DNA from: Halicephalobus mephisto
Taxonomy: Eukaryota; Nematoda; Chromadorea; Rhabditida; Panagrolaimidae
Assembly (NCBI GenBank): GCA_009193035.1
Contig: SWDT01000129.1
Location: 62,001 to 126,000 of the forward strand
DNA length: 64,000 nucleotides
Reading direction: 5' to 3'
The position numbers and the translations under genes were made by a program. Below the pieces are notes generated by a model. That model was not told the origin of the DNA. It was given only the letters and a program-made list of their open reading frames with translations, and did no database searches. How positions within the stretch are numbered: the first letter of the stretch is position 1; each line of letters starts with the position of its first letter. Shown in pieces: positions 24,212-37,300 of the stretch.

Positions 24212-26212
24212 ATGGGTGGTACAATCAGCTCACCATCTGGTGCTACAGCCCCTTCGACGTCTGTCTGCAATCACTTGTTCACAGCAGGAACGGATGTGGG
24301 TCCTCCGTCGGGTAGTCTCTATCGTTCGTCTTCTGGAAGCAGTACAACCAGTAGTACCGGTAAAAAACACAGTTCTATGTTTGTTACTGGATGGAATTTC
24401 GCGAGGAAATCCGCCGCGGCTTCGGCAAACGTTTTCTCACCTTTTCCTTTCCACTTAAGTAGTAACAACAATAGCTCTGTGAGTACCAGTACTCGAAACA
24501 GCAACTCCTCTAGTAAAAAGTCGACAGATGCTTCTAGAAGACCGAGCACCACGATGAATAGTAGCCGATTCATCATGACTCGATCCCACAACTCATCTGT
24601 TTCTCTGGCAAGTGCTCTTCCAAGACAGACGAAAGAGGAGTCTACTGTCTCGAGACCGAACAACCTCCCTACTACTAACCTCGGTCTCCAAATCGATGGG
24701 AATCAGAATTACAAACGACATTCAAACTCCGGTAACAAACCTTCTGGTATCGGGTTTTCATCCCGCAAAGGGTCCAAATCTCGGGAAGTCAATTACTATG
24801 AACCGGCTTCTGACAGGTCAACTACGATAATCCCTAACATGCACAGTATTGACGAAGATTTCAGAAGCAAGCTACGATTCAACTCCAAGGTTGGTCTTTC
24901 AGCAAGTTTTATCTTGATTTTCCGTTCTTAGGATCTCTCCAACAACAATGTAAGTCCCCTGGGTCCAAAAGCGAAAACTCCCATGTCTCCCACGCATAAA
25001 GCAACTGTCCGGAGCATCATCAACGGAAAACCGAAATCTTCTGATCCTTTTGTGTCGGTTTCAAATGGATTATCCAATAATCAAAAAAGATTCAAGTCTA
25101 TGGGTTCATCCAAGACAGATGAAATTAGGAATGCAGTAAAACCTCCACCATCTTCCAGATCGGTGGACGAAATTTGCCATTCTAGTAGGAGAAAAACAGT
25201 TATTCAAGCATCGACATCGGAACTTTTGCGTGGCCTCGGGCACTTTATCGCCCACAAATGTTGTATGCATCACTTTGAACCCGCAGACTTTGTCATGTGG
25301 ATGCGGACTGTGGACCGCTCCCTCATGCTTCAGGTTCGTTTATTTCGAAACCAGAAACAAACAAAAAATTGAAAGTTTAATGCTTAATTACTTTAGGGAT
25401 GGCAGGACGTCGCTTTCATTAATCCGGCCAATTTGGTTTTTGTCTACATGCTCATTCGGGATCGACTCGAACGTGAAATTAAATTTCTGAATACTGTCGA
25501 AGAATTGCAATCCATGGTGCTTACTTGCCTTTATATTAGCTACTCGTACATGGGAAACGAGATCTCTTATCCTTTGAAGCCGTTTATCGGTGATAATGAG
25601 GTAAGACAATTAAATCGCCACTTGGATTTCGGATTTAAAACTCAAAAGTCAAATAGAAGAGTTGTTAGTGAAAATCCAATGGGATAGATTATTTAGTCTA
25701 ATCAAACATTGACTAAAGACAAGATTAATTCATAAGGAGTTTATTCCGAAGCAGTTCAAAGGTTCATCGATAGAAAGTTCGGAAATTCATATATAAGCGA
25801 TTTCGAAATTCCTTCATAAAATACAAAATTTCGTTTATAAAAAAATTCAAAGTTCATTTACCAGAAATTTAAGAATTTATGACTTAAAAAAACTGACATA
25901 AACAACTTGAATCCATTCTTTATTCCTAAAACAGAATTTATAAAAAGATAAAGATTCACAAATATGTTCAAAATGAAAAAAATAATAAATTTACAAAAAT
26001 CTATAAAAATTTCAACGAAAATTTACCCAAAAAGACGCAGTAGTTACGGTTAAGTTTTATTAATAATGTGTTTTTAGGACCGAAACAAATTCTGGAACCG
26101 GTGTGTAGATATCATCAACAACCACAGTCCGGAAATGCTTCGACTCAATTCATCGTCCGCATTTTTTCTCGAGGTCTTTACTGAATTGAAAAATTACTCG
26201 GTTGATGTTTGA
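24212..26212 (+). CDS. cdka-1: Cdk5 activator p35 (CDK5 regulatory subunit)
   Basis: p35 proteins bind and activate the neuronal kinase Cdk5, usually at membranes. Coding exons: 24212-24889, 24932-25333, 25397-25600 and 26078-26212, 472 residues in consistent phases. The start MGGTISS fits an N-myristoylation signal, as in vertebrate p35. A long Ser/Asn/Thr-rich low-complexity N-terminal half (residues 1-300) precedes the conserved cyclin-fold region, which begins [17 protein letters not shown] and continues with [47 protein letters not shown] and [20 protein letters not shown]. The signal AATAAA (26258) and a splice acceptor (26286) follow closely, and the next gene starts within 180 bases, so this looks like the first gene of an operon. 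Confidence 0.95.
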
Positions 26213-26387
26213 TTTACTAATGATATTTACTAGATACAATATGCTTTAATTTCTAAAAATAAATATAAATTATTTTAAAATTGTAGTTATTCAAAAAAGT
26301 CGCGGAAGTTTAACATTGTTTGCGATCAGTTTTTCCAAAATAGCCGCAGTTTGGCCGTCTTTCATTATCGCGCGTTCGCCTCTTTTC

Positions 26388-27136
26388 ATGGTCACTCGGA
26401 ATGTGAAATTTGTCTTCGATGTGTACGGATCTCTGACCATTATGGATTCTTGTTCATATATCGCTCCATACGAAATCCTAAAAAGGATGGTGAATAAATT
26501 TAAATTATATCAAGGTAAAGGAAAAAAGAAGGCGATCAGATGCAAAAGAGGCCGGGCTGTCAGAATGTAAGTTCCTCGTTTACCCTTATCTATCGATGTA
26601 TCGATTTCCAGCATTCGACGAATGATCGGAAGCAGTACATTCAAAAATTCATTAAACAGAGCTTATAAGAAGTCTGTGAGTAAGATCATTGGACATTCCA
26701 AGGAAGGACCTAGGACGGTCATGTACGCGGTTTTCGAGCGTCGAACCCGAGTGGTCATGCTTCTGCTGCCTGGCGTGAATCATTGTGTCTGTGATATGTA
26801 CCGATATATGGAAAGTAAAAAAAGAAGGTTTTCATCCGTATGTTTTTCATATATGCATGACTCATTATAAGCAGAACCTGTTTTCTCTTGATTCTCGGAC
26901 TGCGGACATTGTTTGCATTACCGATTTTTCTGCAGACTTTGAAATAATTTAAAATCGATTGAATTTTACATTTTCAGTGTCCTCATATTGTCGCCATCCT
27001 GTTCGCCGAAGCCCTGGATAGATTTGGGAAGGATTATTATGCTTCTACGGAGACTTACGAACGTTTACTGGCTAATTACACTATGGGCTGTATTCCCACG
27101 AACGAAGGATTTTTCGCTCTTTTGTACAAGCATTGA
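26388..27136 (+). CDS. sws-1: SWIM zinc-finger protein, SWS1/ZSWIM7-like
   Basis: Coding exons 26388-26566, 26612-26837 and 26978-27136 give 187 residues if the ATG at 26388 is the start; an earlier exon cannot be excluded. The middle exon aligns by eye with ZSWIM7/SWS1: IGSSTFKNSLNRAYKKSVSK and GPRTVMYAV precede a C-x-C (in NHCVCDMY), and the last exon opens with the C-x-H partner (CPHIVAILFAEAL). This CxC...CxH order defines the SWIM domain. SWS1 proteins form Shu-type complexes that assist RAD51 in homologous recombination. The first 60 residues are basic and not recognised. The gene starts about 175 bases after the p35 stop and ends about 95 bases before the next ATG, which suggests a middle operon gene. 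SWIM assignment is firm; the SWS1 orthology is likely. Confidence 0.7.
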
Positions 27137-27230
27137 TAATCTTTTTCGAATTTTAATTGTCGTGTTTCGTGTATCTGGATCTCGGTGCTTTTCTAATATG
27201 TATAAAATTTCAATTTTAGTGAAGTTGAAG

Positions 27231-30200
27231 ATGAATCCAGAAAACGCATCCAGTGATCCTAAGCAAGAAGTCGTGTCCGACGACGCCGCCAAAGTCGAGG
27301 ACGAGATTAAACGAACTCAAAATTCGGTAATTCCTAATTTTTTAAATTTAATTAAATTTTAAATTTCAGATTGAATTTCAAACTCGAGCTTTGGATCGTC
27401 TGAAGACCATCAAAACAGGAAAAAGGAAAATTCTGGATATTTTGAGACAGAATTCTGACGTATGTTCTTAATTAATTGTGTTTAATCCAATTTACACATT
27501 TCAGCAAATGGACAAGAAACTTTTGTCTCAACTAAACGACAGATACAACGATTTCGTTCTTCAGGAAACAGAAATCCTAGAACTTCTGAGGAGAACTATT
27601 GGGTTACCAAGTGCTACTGTTGATCGTGAGTTTAAAACTAACCACTTAAATACAATCCACTTTAGCTAATAAAGCTGAGACGGATCCAGAAGCAAGCGAA
27701 ATCATGAAAGAGATCGTCGAAACTAATGCTAAACTGGCAAAACTTCGAGCCAGAAATATTGAACTCGAAAAAGAGGCTGCCTCAATGGATCTAAATGCCG
27801 CCATTCAACAACGAGATAGACTTTCCCAAAGAGGTAGGTGAAAAATTGATCATACAAGCAACACATGTCTTCAATGAGGTACCCTAGTGTTGGTTATGAT
27901 TTCTAAAGTATTAACAATTTCATATGTAACCTTTAACCCTCCAGGATAGACAAGTTTCTGTATCTTGTACAGTCTAATCCGGAAGTCTCTAGACCTTCCA
28001 AGGAAGAATACATTCCTAAAAAATTAATTGCAAAATCGTGTAGAATTACGAGACCACTGTCACGCGAAATCGAAATTACAAGTTTCAGTTTCTACCAAAT
28101 TCTGGAAATTGACGTTGTGATAATTTCGTGACAATGTTCATTTTTGGTTTTTATAATATATTTCTGAACAGAAATATGCATGGTTCTAGTTTTCAGTATC
28201 TCAGGCATATATTTAAGTTATTGGCATAATATGGTAGAATACAGTTTATTGTTGAAGAAATAATAGAAAAGTTGGTAGTTGTTTCGTAAGCATGTGGGAA
28301 ATTTTAAAAATTTTACAATTCTACGAAAATGGGCGTAATGTAATTATAGACTGATTCAATTTTTATGAACTTAATTTTTTGCAATTGCTATATTGTGCCT
28401 CATAATAAGCAGTTCACTGACTATAAGAGAGGATATATGGAAAGTGCATTCATTTAATTTTCTGCTTTTGAAGCTATCTTATTATGAAAGGAAGTTTAAT
28501 TTCGATGGTTCTGATGGATATAATTATTATTGGCATAATTTATAGAAATAATCTCAGTATTTTCAATGGCAATTTAGTTACAATGTGGGTGGTTTTCAAC
28601 TTTTAAAGCTTGAATTCAGCCTTATCACCTGCAGAATGAACAACAAAAGTTGTTTAATATCTTTTTGGAAAGAACTGTTGTTGTTTGATAAGTGATATCA
28701 ACGACAAATCTTTGTTATTTAACAGAGTATTATGAAGATTGAAATCAGTAAAGATACTAGATAATCATTTGACAAGAATGAAATCTCTCTTCTACTTTAG
28801 CCTGCTATTTTCTTCAGATTATAATCTTATAAAGAGCATTTGAGGTGTTGTGGTTTGAGTTACCTAAGAATAGCAATCCATATAATACTATAACTAAAAA
28901 GGTCATTGTAGGATTTTAGAGAAACTTATCAAAAAACTATTAATAATTTAGTGAATTTAATGAACTACAGGGTTTTTTAGTAATCAACGAAAAAGGAGGT
29001 TAGGTATTGTTGATGGCGAGTTGTGAAGTAATATTTGAATTTCACTTTAAGTAGTAGTTAACTTTGTTGTATTATAGTAATAATACCACTTAGATCCACA
29101 GCTTATAAATTAAAAACCAGCATTATGTATATATTTGTTCGGAATTTTAATATGACAGTAGTTATGTTCGGATCAGTGAGGCCAAATTTGAAAATGGATT
29201 TTTGTTGAAACTGGTTGATTTCCTCCAGCTTCCGGCGTTGCACCTTCTCAGTTGACACTCTGCATGTGATGAAAATCTTGTTCACTGAGTCGTGCAACAA
29301 GCTTATTCTTTTGTCTGAGAACATTTTAGTCACTATTAAGTCAATATCCTAGTTTCAATTTTTGGTCAGAGTATGTTTCAAAACGCTACTAGTGCCATAG
29401 AGCTAAATTCTATTAGCGGTCCTCAATCGTCTCCCATATAATGCTCATCGTTGGTTCATTCAGACGCTCATTTTCAAAAGGAAGTAATGTCCCCCCGCTA
29501 ACCAATACTCAGTTGTCCTTTTCTTTTTTAAAATGCAGAAACTCAATCATGGCTATGCAAAGAACATAGAAAAGTAGAGAAGCGCAAATTTAAGTAAAAT
29601 CGTCAACAAGATGGAAAAAGCAATAGGCTTAACGCTTTTTATATTCTGTTTTTTGTTAAGAATTGTTTCCCCCTTTTTTGATATCGACAAGTGTATTTAT
29701 TTGTCTTCATTTGCCTTTCTCGCACACATGTCACTAGAACGTTGGACCTCTGTCTCACTACTCTAGTGGAGACTGCCTTTACAACGTCCAAAACTCTGTT
29801 ATTGAATGCACAACTGTTCTTAAATATATGTTGATAACTGTTGGATAGATGAGTCGAGACATCCGCTTTTTTACTTTAGGAAATTTCGAATGTCATCAAT
29901 CAAAGTTAAAATCTTCCAAAGTTTAATTATAAATTGTGTTTATTTTAGTTCGTGAAATTCAAGATAATAATGTTCAAAAGAAACAGCTACTATGTAAACT
30001 CCTTTTTGAAAATCCTGATCTTGTAAAGGAAAATCCAAAAAAATCTGAGAGTCCAAATCTGGAGGCGTGTATGCAAGCTGTTGAAAATACACCTGGGTTA
30101 GTTTTTTATTTAAATATATTTTAAAAAAATTAAAAATTAAGCACAAGCAAGGAGTATGACGAAATAGTTAAACATTTGGAACAAATAAAATCCCGTCGTA

Positions 30201-33132
30201 ATCGCATGAACAATATCCGTGAAAAATTGTCTCAAGTCACCTCCTCACAAACAATGGATGAGACCTATCACTCTGCTTTGAAACGCTTAGAGTAAGTTAT
30301 TTTTATGATTCTTATAAGTGGAATTAAAAATTTATAAATTTTAGAAATCTTTCAACATTACGAAAAGCGTTGGAAGAAACTACGAAGGAAACGGAAAAAA
30401 TGGAAGAGCCGACCACTTCTAGTAAGGATGAGCCTACTCATTCTCGCCCTGTTCTTACTTCTACGACTTCAGTCCAGCTCGTCAATGACTCCGTTGACGA
30501 GGATGATGAGGTTTGTTTCTATTTAAGTAAACCACTATTCCTCACGCTTGCTATTCCTCCATTTTGCTTTCCAGCTCATCCAAGAGGTTCGACATGCTTT
30601 TCTCTCCCATATAAAAAGTGTTCCTAACATATCATTGATGAATCCTGGTTCTTTCACTTCCACAGATAACTACGAAACACACTTCAATAGAATATATGAA
30701 ATGCTTGCCCATCAGAATCACCACTTGACCAAGCTTTACGATCAGGTCTGCTTTATTCTTGTCTTGCGCCAGTTTTTAAAATGATTGTTGATTCTTCATT
30801 CTTGGTTTAAGATCGATAACGATCAAAACTATTTCCTGGCAGTATGAACTTGAGAAAGTTGCAAACGTGTCAAAAGAACTCTTAAATTATTCCATGTACA
30901 TTTTAGTCTAGTTTACTCTTAGACATTGAAGCTACTGAAGCACTACTTGCTTTAGTCAGTATTTGGATGTTTTAACTTTTTTCAACTAATGCCTTTGTCG
31001 TCATTGCGCAATCTAAAAAAAGGTCAAATATTTTTCCTGAAAAAATATTCTTTTCCGTTTTGGATTTTTCTAATGATGTAAAGATTTATGATTTTACTTT
31101 TTTTCTAAAAATAAGATGATATTTTATCATTAAATGGCAACCTAATGGTATCTGCTAGAGGAAAAAGTAGTATTTGTAAAACAAATGGACTTTCAAGTCT
31201 GGGCTTGTTACAGGCACACCATTTTCGTATGCTGGCAAAGAAGATGTTGTGTCCTCTTACTTCCTGTCTATCTCCTTCCGTTTTTGCAATGCAAAGACGA
31301 TCTTCACTTTGCCGTAGAGAAAGTAGTCATTTAGCTTAAGGTTTGCTAAACTTTCGTAAAGAATGTTTTTCATTTTTTAGAAAAGGTCAAAGTATTAGGT
31401 GTATTTCTAGATTGCTTTTTCGTCAACTTTTGGTTTACGACCTGAAATGTCAGTTTTTCCTAGTTTTTTTCGAACAGATCTGCTCTACATATGCTAGTCT
31501 TTCTTAGTTGAATTGGTTGATTTTTATCCTGCTCCAATCGCCAGAACAGACGCGCCTGTCCAGCGATCGAGAATTTTCTCTTTTCTCCGGTCGTTGATCT
31601 GTTTCACGACATTGCAACAGCTGCCATAATCAATGTCTAAAGGAAGAAAAGCAGTTATACTATAATGCGGTCTTCTTTGAGGAAAAGGGGGAGTCTGCTG
31701 TTCATTGAGTTCATTACTTTTTTCTGGGTCGAAAAATGAATACCTTTAGAATATTTAGAATAGTACTTTTGAAAATTTTTGTTCTTAATGGACCGCCCAA
31801 AGGAAGAATATTTTTCTCTCCGCCTCAATTTGGTACAAGATAATGGTTTTGGAACATTTATTATTAATATCTTTTGTCTATTTTTACTCATCATTCTACA
31901 ATGGCGCAAGACAATTGTTTTTGGATTATTTTCAAAGAATAATATTTCTAGATTAATTTACTTGTATCTATTGTTATTGGAAAATCTAATCAAGAAAAAT
32001 CAAAAATAGAAGAATCAAGATTGATAGATTTGAAAGAATTGTTGATGAATGGTTCTCCTGAAGTTTTACGTGAACTTAGTGTGATTTTATCGGATTTGGC
32101 CGCAGGCGATGCTACTTCGGCAGACTCGCTTTATTTAGCACTTTGCCGTCTTGAACAACAAGAAGTGAGAATTTCCTGTTTGTTCTGTCTGGAATTGATT
32201 GTTAATATTTATTCAATATTATTGATAATTGCTAATTTGAAATTTGTTGTGATATCCCGATTTTATTTTTAATTTAAAAAATTTACAATAACATTTGCTT
32301 CTAAATCTACAACGAATTTTGTGACCAGTTAAGTGAATGCTTTGCCACAGTCTTAGAAAATTATTAAGCTGGGCTTGGATTCGCTTAAACTGGAAACAAT
32401 AATTCGAAAATTTTCCTATTTTTGCTTTTTCAACTAACGCCTCTGGCTGCACTGTGAATTTTACCTACTTCAACTGACATTGGTGATTTGTAATATTTTA
32501 GAAAAATCGTCAAGAATTAACATCAACAACAAAAAAAGAAAATACTGTAGATGAAACTAAGGTAAGGATTATTTTATGTAATTTTGTAGTGAATTTTTGT
32601 GATGTTAGAAAGTTGTTGCTTTATCGCAATTGAATAGTGAACGAGGAAAATTGGTAAAACAACGAACTTTGGAACGGGTTCTTAATTTTGCCGAAGGGGG
32701 TTCTACTGGAATCGAGAAAAATGTGGACGATAATAGTACTTCTGGACTTGAAAAAGAAATTTGTCTTATTATTGAATATATTGTTCCATGGCTCAAAAAG
32801 CATGAAAATGATAAAGCTACTTTGGAGCTGCTTTTTGAGTAAGCAAATAAAATTTAAAAATTATTTAAAAAAATTAAAAAATGTAAAATTTTAGACTTCG
32901 ACAATTGGTCGTTAATACGTCAAATACCGTATGTTTCCCCGAAGGATTGTCGACGAATCTCTTCGAAAATCAATTAACTACCATATTGGATGACGCTTTT
33001 TCTCAATTTTCTGACGACATATTCAAAAATAACCACAATTCGATTGTGACTGAATGTTCGGAAATTTTATATAATGAACTTGCTTTTTTTAAACTTATGA
33101 ACGACATAGATAATCTTGACTGTGATGACTAA
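27231..33132 (+). CDS. PCM1-like centriolar-satellite coiled-coil protein
   Basis: Traced exons: 27231-27326, 27370-27459, 27505-27625, 27666-27833, 29949-30096, 30142-30291, 30345-30510, 30575-30745, about 32010-32164, 32502-32561, 32609-32838 and 32895-33132. Phases agree except between 30745 (phase 0) and 32010 (phase 1), so an exon in 30746-32009 is probably missing. The N-terminal two thirds is charged, predicted coiled coil (for example RQNSDQMDKKLLSQLNDRYN). The C-terminal 90 residues match the conserved end of vertebrate PCM1: IVPWLKKHENDKATLELLFE aligns with its VIPFLKEH block, then LTTILDDAFSQFSD, and finally SEILYNELAFFKLMNDIDN, nearly identical to the PCM1 NELAFFKLMQDLDN block. 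PCM1 scaffolds centriolar satellites. The ATG is 12 bases after a TTTTAG acceptor, about 95 bases from the upstream stop. Confidence 0.8.
27834..29948 (+). other. 2.1-kb intron of the PCM1-like gene
   Basis: The boundaries are clear (GTAGGT donor after AGAG, TTATTTTAG acceptor). The interior is AT-rich but not tandemly repeated. No nested gene with splice support was seen; a 76-codon minus-strand frame at 29103-29333 has no recognisable features. Confidence 0.5.
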
Positions 33133-34322
33133 ACTTATGTATTGCTAAATTTGTAAAATTTTGAATGTTTTTACATCTATTAAGATAAATTTCAAAGTGT
33201 CACGCCAGTGTTTTTAGAAAATCCTCAGATAATTCTACGAGTTGCCTTAGTTTCCATGGCGATATTCAGTTAATGCTGAATAATACTTGAAGACTCATCT
33301 TGTAAATGGTTATGGATAAAGTTATTTTTTATCCGATGACTGCTTAAAACCGGATGATCCATCTCAGGAACATCTTTATTGATTTATTATTTTCGTTCAT
33401 TTTATACTTTCATCATTGAGATTCCATTTGAGGAATTAAGTATGTGTAACCCTTAGGCGTCGTTTCTTCGTAGTTGGAATTCTGACCGAAAGTGCCGCAG
33501 TTTCTGTTTTTACAAAATGTTCTCCGAGTCACGACATGATTATATTTTTCCGAAAAATAAATCAGGCAAGTTATTTATTTTTCGATATTTATAATTCCTG
33601 ACGTATATATGTGTGTTTAAAATTTCCAATATATTTATATATTATTATTTAAAAACTTTAAATATCTTTATAGATATTTATTACTTTTGGTTTATGCATT
33701 TTTAAAATTTATCTATATTTATGTATTAATCTTTTTAATTCTTAATATATATTTATTATTATGCATCAATATTTAAAATCCTCAATATATATATATATGT
33801 TGATATTTACACTTTTTAATATATATTTTTATATCATTATTTAAAACTTAATTTATATATTTATGTTTGCATTTCAATGTTTATAATTCCCAATATATAT
33901 GTCTATTTATTAATCTTTATAATTTCTAATATATATTAAAATTTATACATCTACATTTATGTCAATTTGTAAAACTTAATTTTTTTATCTATCTTTATGT
34001 ATCAATAGTTATGATTCCTAACGTTTATATCCGTCTTTATGTATCAATATTTATAATTCTTTATATTCATCTACATTTATGTCAATTTGTAAAACTTAAT
34101 TTTTTTATTTATCTTTATATATCAATAGTTATGGTTCTTTATATTTATCTATATGTACATTCATATCAATCTTTAAAACTTAATTTTTTTATTTATCTTT
34201 ATATATCAATAGTTATGGTTCTTTATATTCGTCTACATCTACATTGATATCAAGTTTTAAAGCTTAATTTTTTAAATTTCTTTTTATTTCATTAGTTGTG
34301 ATTTTTATTATTTGTTTTTAAG
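33133..34322. repeat. AT-rich spacer with tandem repeats between the PCM1-like and ankyrin genes
   Basis: 33590-34320 is dominated by TATATTTAT simple sequence. 33960-34260 has 3-4 copies of a 75-120 base unit containing AAAACTTAATTTTTTTAT and TATATATCAATAGTTATG. The candidate first ankyrin exon lies just before it at 33517-33565. Confidence 0.7.
33517..33565 (+). CDS. Candidate first exon of the ankyrin gene, with GC donor
   Basis: The ATG at 33517 opens 16 codons (MFSESRHDYIFPKNKS) and ends in phase 1 at TCAG followed by GCAAGT, the consensus of the rare GC-AG introns. Phase 1 joins the AA GAT start of the exon at 34323 in frame. Without it that exon has no in-frame ATG. A weak acceptor (GCCGCAG) lies just upstream. 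Confidence 0.5.
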
Positions 34323-37300
34323 AAGATATCTACCTGAAACAGGTGATCACAGCTGAACAAGTCAACAAATGGACGGAATCTGGAGATGTCGGTCAGCTCG
34401 AGAATGTTGTGCTTCAAGGGAAATCTTACTTGATTGAGAGTTGTGAATCACTTCATCCTAAAACTAATGCATTTTTGAAAATATTGCCTATTTATAAACA
34501 TAAGATGGAAGCTTTGCTTGAAGCCTTATATCTTGGGGACGAGACTACGGTGGTTTCTCTTGTGGGATACAAAAGGCTTATCCTGGCACGTCATCCGTTC
34601 ACTTTGTGTTCTACTGTCCATCTGGCAGTAATACATAATTATCCGACGATTTTGAAGATTTTACTTGGACGTCCCCATGTACCGATCAATGCCAGAGACA
34701 TGGTACGTGTTTCGTAATCGATGTTTTCAGTTTAAAAGTTAAAAGAAAATTAATCTCCGGAAACAGCTTTATAAATCTCATGAGTCTTCAGGAAGGACGG
34801 ACCCCTCTCCACTACGCAGCTTCGATGTGCGGTTTGCCGGGATCTGACAGCCTACTTTACGACATCCTAGTCGATAACGGAGCTAACGAGTACCAGACGG
34901 ACCTGGAAGGGTACACTCCGACAAATTACCGACGGATTCCCCGACTTATCGACATGAAGCAGATTCAAGGACTAAATCGATGTTTGTTTTTTAATTTAAT
35001 TTTCACGAATAATCTGTCTCGAATACGATTACTGTAGTGTTAGTTTTGATTTCCCAAGTACCCATATGTGCTTTCACGTACAATCTTTGAATTTCGAAAG
35101 CGGATGAAATTATGTCTTTTATGACTCTAATTTCCGAATTTCTAATCAAACAAGATATATATCTTTGAAAAAATTAATTTCGAAATTTTATAAAATTAAA
35201 AAAAATAAAATTGTCACGTAGGCCGATTCCGTGTCTATCAAGTTCTAAAAATTTTCGCCAAAAATATTTTATTAAAAATTTTTTTGGTTTTTCGTAATAA
35301 AATTATTTTTATTAAAATTCTAAAATTCTAAAATTTCTCAAATATTTTTAAAATTTTCCAGAATTTTTTCCAAAGTTGGAATAAATTTTCTGAAATCAAA
35401 AATTCTGGAAATCACACTATTATAAAAAGCGAAAATGGGCGTTATTGCGAAGTTGTCTTGACACGAACTTTTAAAATTTGTTCTTAAAAATCCAAAAATT
35501 CGTGTCAGAACTATTTCATAAAAGTTTTTATTTCAATTTTTATAACAATATGGTCACAGTCATATTCTTCTATAATCATATACAAAATTTCTTACTTTTT
35601 GGTCTCAACTGGAAAACTCAGAAATTCGTGTTGAGACAGTTTTGTAAAAGTTCATTTTTGATTTTTAAATATTTCAACTATGATTACATTTTTCTATAAT
35701 CATATACAGGATTTTCTACTTTTTGGTCTCAACTGGAAAATTCTCAATTTCTTGTTGAGACAGTTTTGTAAAAGTTCATTTTTGATTTTTTTTATATTTC
35801 AACTATGATTACATTTTTGTATAATCATATACAAAATTTCCTACTTTTGGTCTCAACTGGAAAACTCAGAAATTCGTGTTGAGACGGTTTTGTAAAAAGT
35901 TTTAAATTTTACAGCATGATTGTTATTTTTTCTAGATCCAATGGACAACGGTGATCACATAGATAAGATGATCTTCGATCGCAGCGTCCAGTCCCTGCAG
36001 GATATGGTCATCAATGGGGATTACGATCAGATAGAACAAAGAATATTCCCTCCTCATTCTAGGGACTTAGCCAGAATCCTAGCTAACTTGCATGTTAGTT
36101 TATTTTTAATTTTTTAAATTTCTATTAATTTCCAGATGAGAGTAAAGGCCATCCATCAAGCCGTGGTTGATGACGATTTGCCCACGATGAAGCAACTTGT
36201 GGATAACTACAGTATGGCCACTTGCAGAGATCCAGAAGGTCGAACTCCTTTGCACATCGGGATTCTTTTTGCAAGGGAGGGGATTTGTCAATATCTCCTT
36301 CTGCTATATCCCGGTTGCATTGATTTAACGGATAGAGTAGGTTTTTTTAAATTCGTCATCTAACGTAAGGAATTAAGTCAAATCTCCTACAAGTTAAAGA
36401 TTATAAATATCCCAAATACAGAATCCCTACAAGTTTAATAAAAAATTTCCCAGGACGGTAGGACAGCTCTCCATTACGCTTCTGAATTGACTAGTTCCTC
36501 TGCGAAGAAAACCATGACGTCAATTCTTCTCAGAGCTGGTGCTACAGAAATCCCCAAAAATCAGAAGGTAAAATTTTACACAGAAAATTTTCGAGTTCTT
36601 GAAAGAAGCATGTTTACATGCTTCATTGCTCTTCCCCAAGCTCGCCTAAGGCAACGGGAAGGAGCTGTTGTGTTGTTCCATGAACACCTTCCATTTTAGC
36701 GTATGCACGGTTCTTTGCGCAAGAAGCTGTACGCCAATCTAAGCATCGATCCCAGTGGTAACGAAATGTTTCAAGGTAAACATCTTTTAAGTTTTATATT
36801 TACCGTAATCTATCACATTATGTGTTGTTTATCATATATGACTTATTATTTCAGTTTTTTCTGATGAAGACGAAGAAGTAGATAAGGAAGTTGAAGCTAG
36901 GATTTTCTCGATTGATTTCGATAAACGAGAATACAAAGAATTGGAAGAATTACAACATCAAGGAAAAAGCGAACAAATCTGGACCGTCGTCAAGAAGCAC
37001 CTCGGAAACGATAGACTTGTGAAATATATTTGTGATTACAGAAGGATTCAGGTAAGCTTCCGGATTTGACGATGATTATCTCTAGTACATAAAGTAGAAA
37101 TTTTAATTTTAGGCAAAATTGAGTGAAGCACTTCAACTTATTGAAGAAAATAATTTAACAAAACTGAAAACACTTCTTGATGTAGAGTTAATGCAGTCCA
37201 GAGATCCAAGAGGTGAGGATTTATACATAATTGCGTTATTTTCGCAAGTGCTGTGGAATCACTTGTAGCTGGATGTAATGAACACGTAAGATTCCTTGAC

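Noticed and set aside
29103..29333. Nested minus-strand gene in the large PCM1-like intron
   Set aside because: A 76-codon frame with no signal peptide, domain or splice partners.
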